DNA of 64,000 nucleotides from Rhodeus uyekii (lineage: Eukaryota; Chordata; Actinopteri; Cypriniformes; Acheilognathidae), in NCBI GenBank assembly GCA_037043235.1, contig JAWRVZ010000139.1, positions 324,501 to 388,500 on the forward strand, given 5' to 3'. Positions 35,576 to 46,000 of the stretch are shown piece after piece. Position numbers and translations under genes: made by a program. Every line of letters starts with the position of its first letter. The first letter of the stretch is position 1. The notes under the pieces were generated by a model. It saw only the letters and a list, made by a program, of their open reading frames with translations, was not told the DNA's origin and searched no databases.

Positions 35576-35984
35576 TTCTGACAATGTTTCTTTCTATATT
35601 GCTATTTTGTAACTAAATTTATGCATTTAATAAAAAAAACATTTGTATGTTACTGTTTGTACGACTCAATTTACAATTTCTATGGTATCAGAAGCCTTTT
35701 ACTGATATTTTAATGATAATTCAACTTGACCGTGACTTAAATTATTCGAACAATTTTTATTAAATACTTCAATATTACTCTGTTCAATTTAAATGTCTCT
35801 TATTTACATTGCAACACCTATTTGACGAATAACATAACAATTTATGCTTTTAATACAAGCAATTCATGTTATATTACTATTGAGTCACTGTATGCATTTT
35901 AAAATTGAGTCAGAAAATTGCCTTGTGATCCAAAAGAGAAAAACAAACCGATTTAACATATTTTGAGACCATGGTTTAGATGTG

Positions 35985-36150
35985 CAAGAGCTGGATTCGA
36001 ACCCTGGTCCAAGTGATAAGTGAAAAAAAAAATGATGACGTTGACAAGCTTCCATTTGATTGGCTGTCACAGCATTACAGCTATTCTCGTCTGGCCCCCG
36101 CGGACACACCAATGGATCTCTAGCCCATCGCCTTAACCTCTCAGCCAAGA
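35985..36150 (-). tRNA. Interrupted tRNA-Ser(AGA)-like sequence (pseudo)
   Basis: The minus strand contains TGGCTGAGAGGTTAAGGCGA and then TGGGCTAGAGATCCATTGG, matching the D-arm and anticodon arm of tRNA-Ser with anticodon AGA. The T-arm-like GGGTTCGAATCCAGC follows only after about 85 unrelated bases (35985-36008). It cannot be a functional tRNA; it is probably a captured fragment in the hAT-like element. Confidence 0.45.
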
Positions 36151-36323
36151 CTGGTTGTGATGTGGTCTGCAGCGCGCTATTCTTGAGTTTGGGGGTGCGT
36201 TGCGATCGACGTGTGCAGCGGGCGATATGTGTTTTCACTTTAGTTTTCACAGTCGCGATTTTAAACAATTGAAAATCTGAGGGGGCCGGACATGTAAATG
36301 AGGGGGCCCAGGCTACGCCACTG

Positions 36324-36812
36324 ATATATGCATAAAATAAAAGGCAGACTCGTGAGTGCAATTCAGCAACTGTATTCAAACATAAACCGCGGCAACATAG
36401 CCCAAAACAATCGATTGCCGATTGCATGATACATTACATCCCGTAACACAGGCTGCAGCCTCTCACTGTACGCGAGGGCGAAGAAAAAAAAACGTCCCCT
36501 CGCCGCTTAATTTCCTCACCCACACGTTACGGAGAAGACAGGCATTTTGTGTTTTTTGTGTAGACAGGCATCAGCAATAAAATGGATGGCACAGAAGACG
36601 ACCTGCTGTGGAATTCAGACGCAGAAGAAAGCGAAGAAACCGGAGAAACAGATGTTCCTGCCAACTGGGACACTGATGATAAATTAACTCCAGAAGAATG
36701 GGAGCAACTCTTTAGTGTCTCTGATGAGGAATCTGACGTTGAAGGAATTGGAATTCTGACGTTGAAGGAATACTTTCGGTATTGTGTTCATTAGTTTATG
36801 TTGTCAATAAAT
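36324..36812 (+). mobile_element. Right part of the split CCGTATTTATTCGAG-family element
   Basis: Continues 29293-29493 after the hAT-like insertion. It is the inverted counterpart of 37020-37505 over almost 490 bp and holds the acidic ORF at 36582. Confidence 0.7.
36582..36794 (+). CDS. Acidic 70-residue ORF of unknown function (element-borne)
   Basis: Begins MDGTEDDLLWNSDAEE and continues with LTPEEWEQLFSVSDEESD. It is strongly acidic and has no recognised domain. A near-identical copy lies inverted at 37082-37276. A short local duplication (GAATTCTGACGTTGAAGGAA) near its end extends the frame relative to the other copy. It may be the N-terminus or first exon of the element's transposase. 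Expression is unproven. Confidence 0.35.
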   Translation: MDGTEDDLLWNSDAEESEETGETDVPANWDTDDKLTPEEWEQLFSVSDEESDVEGIGILTLKEYFRYCVH

Positions 36813-36813
36813 A

Positions 36814-37866
36814 CCGTATTTATTCGAGTATATCGCGCACACGTGTATAACGCGCACCCCTAATTTTCGATTAAAAATCGGTATAAAATTGTTTCACACC
36901 AAGCATTGTAATTGACAAAAAACGTTGTTGAACACGTGCAGCCATGATAAAAAACATTTATTTATTGTATAACATATACTTATATAACATATATAACTTA
37001 TATAACATATATAACATATTTATTGACAACATAAACTAATGAACACAATACCGAAAGAGAATTACCGGTAAAAATATTTATTTAAAATCCTTCGACGTCA
37101 GATTCCTCATCAGAGACACTAAAGAGTTGCTCCCATTCTTCTGGAGTTAATTTTTCATCAGTGTCGCAGTTGGCAGGAACATCTGTTTCTCCGGTTTCTT
37201 CTGCGTCTGAATTCCACAGCAGGTCGTCTTCTGTGCCATCCATTTTATTGCTAATGCCTGTCTTCACAAAAAACACAAAATGCCTGTCTTCTCCGTAACG
37301 TGTGGGTGAGGAAATGAAGCGGCGAGGGGACGTTTTTTTTCTTCGCCCTCACGTACAGTGAGAGGCTGCAGCCTGTGTTACGGGATGTAATGTATCATGC
37401 AATCGGCGATCGATTGCTCTGGTCTATGTTGCGTTTATTTCCACGGTTTATGTTTGAATACAGTTGCTGAATTGCACTCACGAGTCTGCCTTTTATTTTA
37501 TGCATATGTTGCTACTTAAACAGCCTGTAAAATGCGCAGCGCGAACTCACAATTCACTGGCGCCCTCAAAGGACCGGCCGTCAAAACAAACCCCACCTCA
37601 CCCCAGCCCTCGTGCATAACGCGCATCCCTAACTTTGATTTATTTTTTTGGTAGAAAATTTTGCGCGTTATACTCGAATAAATACGGTATATGTTTTTTT
37701 TTTATCATGGCTGCACGTGTTCAACAACGTTTTTTGTCAATTACAATGCTTGGTGTGAAACAATTTTATACCGATTTTTAATCGAAAATTAGGGGTGCGA
37801 GTTATACTCGTACTCGCGAGTTATACTCGAGGTACACGTGTGCGCGATATACTCGAATAAATACGG
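36814..37866. mobile_element. TIR element (CCGTATTTATTCGAGTATA), nested with inverted copy
   Basis: Terminal inverted repeats of about 150 bp (36814-36960 and 37690-37866) begin CCGTATTTATTCGAGTATAT and are flanked by TA, consistent with a Tc1/mariner-type target. A further copy of the terminus ends at 37687, showing that one family member lies inside or against another. The exact order of insertions is unresolved. Confidence 0.6.
37082..37276 (-). CDS. Second copy of the acidic ORF (64 residues)
   Basis: The minus-strand copy contains MDGTEDDLLWNSDAEETG and ends DEESDVEGF. It differs from the 36582 copy by a two-residue deletion and a few substitutions. The frame is open from 12 codons upstream of the shared methionine, at MFFVKTGISNK. 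Confidence 0.35.
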   Translation of the reverse strand: MFFVKTGISNKMDGTEDDLLWNSDAEETGETDVPANCDTDEKLTPEEWEQLFSVSDEESDVEGF

Positions 37867-38410
37867 TAGTAATTTTAGGGTAAAAATTATTTAGTAAAAT
37901 ACATATTTTATATAAAATAAATAAAATTTCGTACAGTTCATTTGATTTACAGTAAATTTAATCTTCCATAGCTTTTTCATACTTTCATTTTTGTGTGTGA
38001 TTTCACTTCAGCAAAAAGAATCTAAACTCCAAAGAATTCTTGAATTTGGGGGTGACTGTTAAAATACGCATTTTAAATCGTTTTAACACGTTTTTCAAAT
38101 GCATGTGCGTTTACACTGAAAAACAATACGTACTTTTCCAGTTTGAATAGCCCATTTGTTTTATTTTCTATAGGATATATAATGTGAATTTAAACCTGAA
38201 ACGGTTCACAAAATTACATTTTTATTTTACATAAAGATAAGATATGTCCTGTAAAACAAAACTACAGCACTAACCGAGTCACTATAATATAATAATATAT
38301 ATTATATTCTCTGTGCTGCTTTAAAAATGTACAAAGATGAATATTTTGTACCATATTGATTAAAAAGGCACAAAAATAAACACATTACACAAACAACTCA
38401 CAGGAAAATA
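37867..38410. other. AT-rich intergenic sequence
   Basis: No gene or repeat recognised. Confidence 0.5.
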
Positions 38411-38412
38411 TT

Positions 38413-39649
38413 CAATACATAGTTCCCATAGTTTTGGAATGTGGGCGGAGTCAACCTCCGGCGGCCACGCTCTGGGGCAAGCTCAGAGCTGGAAGGCTTC
38501 CTACAATGCGTAACGCCGAAACAGATCGTAATCAAATCTTAAGTAGAAATGGCACCAAAGTCGGGAAAGTACAAAGATGGGTTAGAGAAAGTATTACGCG
38601 AAAGATACGTGGCTAAGGTAAGCCTGATCGGTGCACTGATCCGTACGAAACTGGCAAAGGAAAACTGACGAGTAACGTCTGATGCCTCCCGGACATTACC
38701 TACCGGTACATAGACATTTTAAATTGAGTAAACACGAAAAGTGCTTACATTTTAGAGGATTTGAAAAGTTACAAATCACTTGAAGCTTACCAGTTTGTCA
38801 GTTTGGTTGGGTTAAAGACGTCATTGTCGTGGAAGTGAGCGACAAAGTGTTGGTTATGGCAACGGTAAGCTTCAACGGTAAAAATGCTCAAAATAACAGA
38901 AATTCACTGGAATTTTCTCTGCAATTTTAGGTACGACACTCACACATCATGAATGACACCATTAAAACCCCCCAAATCGGGTATTGTTGAAGCAACCCAT
39001 GTTGATTGTAAATAATGGTATTTATTGATTGTAAAAAATGGTATTTATTGATTGTAAAATAATAAAATTACTAGATATAGATGTTGTTTTTTGTTTTTAT
39101 TTTTTTACTAATTATAAACGTGGTTGTATATTTGAATTAGCAGTGTTTAATGCCTATGAAAAGTTGTTAAGAACTGAAGTTCACGTTCACTTTAAGATTC
39201 AACACAAAGATATAAACCGACCACAAAATACGACTCTGTTTCATTCACTGTACGAAATATCTGATATCTATTCTGATAGTACTACTGTTAATAATAATGA
39301 CACTAATCGATACAGTATTTGATAAAAGTAGCTTGTATGAAGTGATCTGAGCAGATTTTGTAATGCTTCGACGGCAGTTATTTTCTGTTTGCTAACCAAC
39401 AGAAACAGCGTCTGTTGTCGCTCTTCACTTAACATCTTCGTTCGCTCTACTTCACATGTCCTCACAACAGGTTTAGTGTAAAAACTACGTTTCACGGAAT
39501 CGTCTGCACGGTTTGTACGATCTTTAACCGAGCATGTATTAACCATTGTGTGACTGCAAATTGTATTCAAGCCACACGCAATGCCCCACAACATGGGCGA
39601 TCACCGTACAGTGACGTATGTGCTGACGTCATACGGGAACTATGTATTA
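38413..39649 (+). mobile_element. Element with ATACATAGTTCCC inverted ends
   Basis: The left end is AATACATAGTTCCCATAG. The reverse complement of the right end is AATACATAGTTCCCGTATGA. The interior carries gene fragments of the SWIM/YqaJ type. No clear target duplication was identified, so superfamily is left open. Confidence 0.45.
38549..39036 (+). pseudogene. SWIM/YqaJ-type protein gene fragments with splice-like junctions
   Basis: Three exon-like pieces are visible. 38549-38617 reads MAPKSGKYKDGLEKVLRERY then VAK before GTAAGC. About 38754-38874 reads EDLKSYKSLEAYQFV, then after a one-base shift GWVKDVIVVEVSDKVLVMAT before GTAAGC. From 38931, after a TTTTAG acceptor, comes VRHSHIMNDTIKTP, with IVEATHVDC near 38980. 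The VRHSxxMND and H-x-DC elements resemble the region around the SWIM zinc finger in fish proteins that also carry a YqaJ-type nuclease domain. That resemblance is from memory of the family; frame breaks mark it as a relic. Confidence 0.4.
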
Positions 39650-39830
39650 ATCATGAATGCTTTCATTGTGAATAATATTCAAGCATGCAATTAAAAAAGT
39701 CACTGTAATCTAATTATGAGCATTTTAAATGTGATAGAATCTAATTTGCAAGAATTCAATTTTATAATCTGATAACATATAATATTTTAGCCCAACACTA
39801 CGAGTATCCATAGCAACAAAAAACAAGCGT

Positions 39831-39905
39831 TCTCAGGCGGAGTGCGCGCGCCCGACACTATTGATACACGCGCTCTTAGGCGGAGTGCGCGCGCCCGACA
39901 CTATT
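39831..39905 (+). repeat. 43-bp tandem duplication, CpG-rich
   Basis: The block (TCTCAGGCGGAGTGCGCGCG and on) is repeated with a 43-bp period and one C/T change. It begins a CpG-rich stretch running to about 40130. Confidence 0.75.
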
Positions 39906-40130
39906 GGGCGTCAGTGACAACCGGCTAGTTTTGACTCAAGCGGAAACTCGCGGTGTTGTGGGCGCGGTTTCTCGCCGCCGGGCGGCTATTGGCCACCGCA
40001 GGGATCCGTTAACCGACGAACCTGTCTGTCTTCGCCGTCTGTACGGAAGCCGAGCTGGAAGAAGGGTAGAAATGTCTGGTTCGTGGGCGAATGGAGTCGT
40101 ATCCTTTAAATGAATCATCTAAACAGGCTC
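39906..40130. promoter_or_regulatory. CpG-rich block, possible distal promoter
   Basis: Many CpG dinucleotides and an inverted CCAAT box (GGCTATTGGCCACCGC) about 1.5 kb upstream of rap2a. Short frames on both strands show no recognisable protein. Could be an alternative rap2a promoter or unrelated. Confidence 0.3.
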
Positions 40131-40319
40131 GCAGTGGCAGCAGATCGGACGATTCCTTCACATATTGGATTGAATCAGTTCTAGTGTTTGTCGAGTCAAC
40201 TGAACTCTGAGCCAAAACTGGTGAAAACCAAACTGTAAACAGTAAACCAAACTGGGAAACAATTTACACTTAATTGAAAAAGTGTTTGGAAAAGAAAGCA
40301 TGTATGTTGCTACCCTAAT

Positions 40320-40860
40320 TGTATGTGAGTCCGAAAGAGTCTGTGTGTATGTATGTCAGGAAGAGAGAGTGTGTGAGTGTGTAAAAGTGAGAGTATGTGC
40401 GTGTTTGTGAGAGTATGTGTCAGTGAATGAATGTGGGAGCTAGTGTGAAAGTCTGTGCAATATTGTTCGAGTACGAGTGTAAGAGCATGTATGTGTGAGA
40501 AAGAGTGTGTGTGTGTACGCGAGAGAGTGTGAGTGTGTGTGCAAGAGAGATTATGAGTGTCTGATGAGAATGTGAGTGTGTGTATGTGAGAGAGAGTGAG
40601 TGTGTGTGTGTGTGTTCGTGCACGCGAGAGAGTGTCAGAGTGTGTGTGTGTGTGTGCGCGAGAGAGTGTGAGTGTGTGTGCGAGAGAGATTATGAGTGTC
40701 TGATGAGAGTGTGAGTGTGTGTGAGAGAGTGAGTGTGAGTGTGCGCGAGAGAGTGTGTCAGAGCGTGAGTGTGCGCGAGAGAGTGTGTGAGTGTGCGCGA
40801 GAGAGTGTGTCAGAGTGTGAGTGTGTGCACGCGAGAGAGTGTGTCAGCGTGTGAGTGTGT
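40320..40860 (+). repeat. GT/GA-rich simple repeat upstream of rap2a
   Basis: About 540 bp of GAGTGTGTGTG, GCGCGAGAGAG and AGAGTGTG units. A longer block, GAGATTATGAGTGTCTGATG, occurs twice (about 40547 and 40687). Alternating GT and CG stretches favour Z-DNA. Confidence 0.85.
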
Positions 40861-41089
40861 GACGAATAGCTTAAATTTTTCAGCGAAGACTTTAAATGAG
40901 ATTTTATGAAAGGAGACTCTCCCCAAAATGAATGAACATGAGGAAGAGTATCAATTTGGGAGCTTTCAAGTATCTCAAAATGAACTTATTATAAATAAGA
41001 AACAGCACAGCACCGCTGAAATTTAGAGAGCAAGTGACGACCGAATTACGACATATTGTACACGATTCAGTGAGTCGTTACTTGATCGG

Positions 41090-41524
41090 TTCGTCTGAAC
41101 GAACTGCTCGAAAGAATCGGTTCGCCGAAACGAGTCGGGCTTCGGCAGAGCGGCGCGGCGGCGGAGGAGGATCCCCACCCGTGAGCATGGCGGTGTGTTA
41201 GAGTATTAATGAAGACCGGACACACACGACCAACACAAATATGCGCCCCAAATGAGCTGATTTTTTACGGACTGTCACTCAATCGGCCGATACCCAAGGC
41301 AGTCCGCCGGGCTTCTCCGCTTACTTCTGTAGGATGGTGAGCTGAGCAGATGAGAAGCACAAGTTGTTGGTGATCGCCACATTGAAGCGGCCCCCGTTGT
41401 GAGTCCCAGGCGCGCGCGGGCCGCCGGTGCCCGTGATCATGCAGCGCTGCGCTCGCGTCCGCGGACAGCCTCGTTTAAACGCCCGCGCCGCCTGAGCTCA
41501 TCGCGACTGATTCACACCGGAGAC
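41090..41524 (+). promoter_or_regulatory. CpG-rich promoter and 5' UTR region of rap2a
   Basis: CpG-dense DNA starts at about 41090 and runs into exon 1. No TATA box is obvious near the start, as expected of a housekeeping CpG-island promoter. The transcription start cannot be placed from sequence alone. Confidence 0.55.
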
Positions 41525-42992
41525 ATGCGCGAGTATAAAGTGGTGGTGCTCGGGAGCGGCGGCGTCGGTAAATCCGCCCTCACCGTGCAGTTCGTCACCG
41601 GCACGTTCATTGAGAAGTACGACCCGACCATCGAGGATTTCTACCGTAAGGAGATCGAGGTGGACTCGTCGCCGTCGGTGCTGGAGATCCTGGACACAGC
41701 GGGCACGGAGCAGTTCGCGTCCATGCGGGACCTGTACATCAAAAACGGACAGGGCTTCATCCTGGTCTACAGCCTGGTGAACCAGCAGAGCTTCCAGGAC
41801 ATCAAGCCCATGCGAGACCAGATCATCCGAGTGAAGAGGTGAGCCGCGGCGGATAGCAGCTCATCTCTGTCCCGCACGGGATCTGGGGTCTGAGAGCATG
41901 TTTTTGGTGGTTTTCTTCGGGTGTTGCTGGGCCTTCACGGGCCTGTTGCATCCCAGAGAAACACATTATAGCCTGCGCTTAACTAACATTATAATAATTT
42001 AGGAGTGAATACGCGGATTAGAGATTGATAACATAAGGTTAAAATTTGGGTTATCAGTTGCTCAAATAACTTCTATTTTTTTTTCTTTTTGCACACTGTT
42101 TTTCACTTCTGGTAAAATACCGATGACTCATCCTGCACTGAGGGGCGTGGCCTTTTATTTGTCCAATCGGGTGCCTTCCAGAGCGAGGAAACTCCTCCTC
42201 CTTAATTACACCCTGAGGCTTTAAACCAGCATTTGAGAAACACCCATATAATGCTGTTTTTGTTTTATATTTTCCTGAAAATAGTGGATTATTCTCTTTA
42301 GTGATGCTGTAGGCATATTAAAAAATAAGTGTTGTGTTCTGAAATTAAATCTGATCACTTTACTTTGCTTTTACGGATGCATTTTACAAAGATAAAATGT
42401 TTTATTTGTCTTGCTGCTTATTCAGTGGAGGTTGTTTTAGTTGGGAAAGTGTATGGCGGTGTTTATTATAATGATAGTAATTCAACATTTCCAAAGTTAC
42501 GAGCCACTCAACTGGCCACAACTTTTACTTCGATGACATGGAGAAAAACTGCCATATAGTTATTTTTTATATTATCTGATATTTTGGCATTAGGAATATT
42601 AGGCTGCTGTCACTTTAAGACAGAAGCACAGATCGATTACACATATTTACTCTCAACTGTTTACATTCACTTCAATCCGAACTGACTTTGTTTGCATGAT
42701 ACTCGCCAAGACCGGCGTTTTGACATTATTCTGCATGTTTCACTATTAAGGTGCAATAGTTGAAAAACAACTCCATTTAGTGCTGAGAGGCGGTTTATGT
42801 GCGCACTTTGGGTGCAAGCACAAAATCTGCGGGAATGAGTACAATTATGTGCAATACCACGCCAAAATTCAAGCCACCCACAATATTCATCCTGAGCAAA
42901 TGAAAGGAGTGTGTGAGGGAAGGAGGGTTTGTGTGTAACTCTCTGAGAAAGAGATTGAGTGAGAGGGAGAGAGAAAGAGAGAGAGGGTGTGA

Positions 42993-43031
<39 letters not shown>

Positions 43032-46000
43032 AGTGTTGTCTACGTACTGGAAGTGTTTCAGATATTTCAGTTTCAATATTGAAAGATATTTTTGACGACA
43101 CTTCATTGCACATATTTATTATTTCAGATGCCTTTTCAAAAGACTGCATTATAAATCCATATTATATATAAAAACCAACCCGCCAAAGTGCCACAAATTA
43201 CAAGCAAAAACACAAATGTGTATAGTAGAACAAAGATACAAATAAAATCAGTGTTTTTAAGGAAGGTTTGACAGTTTTCAGGTACAGAAGTTTAATAAAG
43301 TAAATGTAAAATAACACTGCATTTTTCTTCACTGTATAAACTAAACAGCCTTATTAAAGTGTGAGATGTTGTTTGATGGACAGTAATAACACAGACGTGT
43401 TTATTAGGCTGCTGTCGCTTTAAGAGCGAATGCGCGGATCTAATAGACGGACACTGTTAAAGTTCACCTGAAACCGAACGGGATGTTCAAGCAGGATGTG
43501 GTGATTGGTCGGTGTGGTATTAGTCCCGCCTCTCCTCCACTGTGATTGGACAGCTGGTCAGAAGCCACAGTGACGAGTGCTGCGATTTTTGTTTAATGAA
43601 TTTTGTACCCAAATTTCAACATTTTTCAGTTGCTCCTGGCCTTTAAAAACGCACTGCTCCCATTGAAAACAATTCAGCAAATACGCGTCATACATTGATC
43701 CGAAATTCACCTGCCCTCCACGTGCGTGACGTTCATGTGTCGTCGTCGGTGCAGACAATGAGGTTGCCATTTCTTTTCATTTTATGTTGTTATTGCATCC
43801 TTATGTGGATAAACTTTGTTTGTTAAATGTCTTGAGAACATGCTAAATTGTTTTGTATCCTTGAAATTCAATGAAAAAAATGACGAATGAAATAAAATTC
43901 TGCACTTTTTGCTGTTCAAAGATTTGTTTAACCACATTTTTTCCAATCAAGTTACACCACGAAAACTTCAAACGTTCAAGAAAGCGTTAGGAAATTGTGA
44001 CTCGCACTGAGGAACTTAAGAACAAAAATGTCCCCCATTGAAATTTATAATCAAGGGCCGTTTAACTATAAAATAATGCTGTCTCTGTTAATAGGCTTTC
44101 ATTCTGCTGGCCAGGCTTTAAAAATCCTTTACTAAAGTCATTTTCTCAGGTTTGGCCTGTTAAGCAAATATCGCCTTTTCTGCTTCTGGATGTTATGGAG
44201 CCAAATTGATTCATTCTGCAGCTGTAATTGTGGGTGTGTTGGTGCAGATGTCAGAGTGTGTGTGTGTGTGTGTGTGCGAAAGAATGAGTGAGAGTTTCTT
44301 CATACTTGCTGCATATAGACCTTCACATGGATCCTGCGATTTACAGCCAAATAATAATTACAATTTTTGGTTACAAAAAGCTTTGAAGAGCAATCAGTGT
44401 GGAACTTGAGTTTCAAAAATAGAAAATTCTGCATGTTCTCAAGACCTTTAACAAGCAAAGAATATCCACACAAAGATTCAATAACTAAATAAAACGACAT
44501 GCTAAAGGATGGCTAATGGAATTTAGTCATAATTCTATTCTGGGACGAGCTCGTAACTCGAGTTGCTCGTATCTCAAATCATTTTTTCTCCATAAGAAAT
44601 GACAGAAAAACAAATGAATCCGTTCCGGCCCTCTAAAAACTCCCTTATTAATGCTAATAACAGTGATAAAAAAGTTTTTAATTGCTATAGACACACACAA
44701 AATGATAGTATATAAGGATTACTGTGATATAAAATAAAATGTTTTTTTAATTATGAGTTCGTACCTTCGAGACAAACGATACAGTAGCGGCTAATGACGG
44801 CATGTGCGTAGGAGGAGGAGGAGGGATTACATAGATAATGCAAACACAATACAGAAGTGTAGTGACGTTACATGTAACACGTAATCGCGACGTGTGGAGG
44901 AGGAGGATAACGTAGATAATGCAAACATTACGGGAGACTCGCGAGAGATAAGTACGGAAGTTGACTATGGTGGAAAATCCATGACAAAAAGAAACGAGCG
45001 CAAAACTGTTTGACATGACATCTCATCTGCAGCAATACGCGCTCAAATATTCCCCACGTGCGTTTGATCTCTCAACAGCTGTATTTTCTCGCGCAAACAC
45101 TTTTATTTTAGTTGAGGAATACGTGAAGCGGCATGAGCTCTGAGTGCTCAACCACTTAGCGTTGGCGTCTGTAAGCTGCTCGTATCTCAAATCTTTACTT
45201 GTATCTCAAAGCAAAACAATTCTCGAAGGTTTGCTCGCATCTCAGAATACTCGTATGTCGGGACGCTCGTATATCAAGGTATTACTGTATTTAGATCCCG
45301 CTGAAAAAATAGGAACTTTCCTATTGCAACCTTTGTAGATTCTTTCTGGATTATCCGCTTTAGGGTTGGTTCCCAATTGTCAATGAGAATACAGTGATCC
45401 CTCGTTTATCGCGGTTAATGTGGACCGGAACCCCCTGCGATAGGAGAAAATCCACGAAGTAGGATTGGCCCCCCTAGGAATTTCCATATATGTGTGTGTA
45501 GGTACTAGAATGTTTAAAAGATGTATATTTATACTTTAAATATATTTTACTTAAATCTATTTAGTTATAAAACCTTAATATCATACATTCTGGATCGTCA
45601 ACATTTGCTTCTGAGAGAGGCGAAGAGGCTCCCACTCCATTTGTGCTCTCATTGGTCGATCTCGCGCCGGGAACCAATCACGTGTCTTGTCTGAGTGCAG
45701 TGGGCGTGTCCAAAGCCTCAGAGAGAGTTTCTCTCTTTGTCTGGCATCCTGGGAAACCGTTTCTCGCGCATCACGATGAAACGACGCTGCTTTCCGCAAT
45801 ACGGCTGTATTTGTTTACAATTTTTCGATTAATATTTTTGAAAAATCTTCGATGCACTGAGGCCGCGAAACTTGAACCGTGAAGTAGCGAGGGATTACTG
45901 TAGTTCCTTTACTCTTCAGGGACAGTCAGTGAAGAAATATCCAATATTGAATGTAATTGGTGGGAAACGCTCATGTAATTCCCACAGTCTCACGGTCAGC

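Larger units (their letters stand above)
29494..36323. mobile_element. 6.83-kb hAT-like composite element
   Basis: The left end is CAGGGTCGTAGCC and the reverse complement of the right end is CAGTGGCGTAGCC. The 8-bp target duplication atatatgc is perfect (29486-29493 and 36324-36331), diagnostic of hAT-type insertion. GAGGGGGCCC motifs lie just inside both ends. The interior holds tRNA-Ser-like pieces near both ends, two direct copies (period 2593 bp) of a segment rich in GTTGCTAGG minisatellite, and SINE-like tail sequence. No hAT transposase frame was found, so it is non-autonomous. The host site is reconstructed by 29293-29493 plus 36332-36812. Confidence 0.75.

Noticed and set aside
16271..36323. 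Equal length (6830 bp) of tandem unit 3 and the hAT-like element
   Set aside because: The two share no sequence or ends; unit 3 length depends on its minisatellite. Coincidence.
35885..36427. 180-residue minus-strand ORF
   Set aside because: It crosses the hAT-like element end, its target duplication and the tRNA-like sequence, so it is a chance frame.
39904..40113. 69-residue ORF in the CpG block upstream of rap2a
   Set aside because: CpG-rich DNA has few stop codons; both strands are open and no domain or splice context is visible.
41399..41524. 42-codon N-terminal extension of Rap2a
   Set aside because: The frame is open but has no ATG; it begins only at a GTG. Rap2 proteins start at MREYKVVVLG.
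42795..43106. 103-residue minus-strand ORF with Ser/Leu runs
   Set aside because: It is a translation of the GA microsatellite in the rap2a intron.
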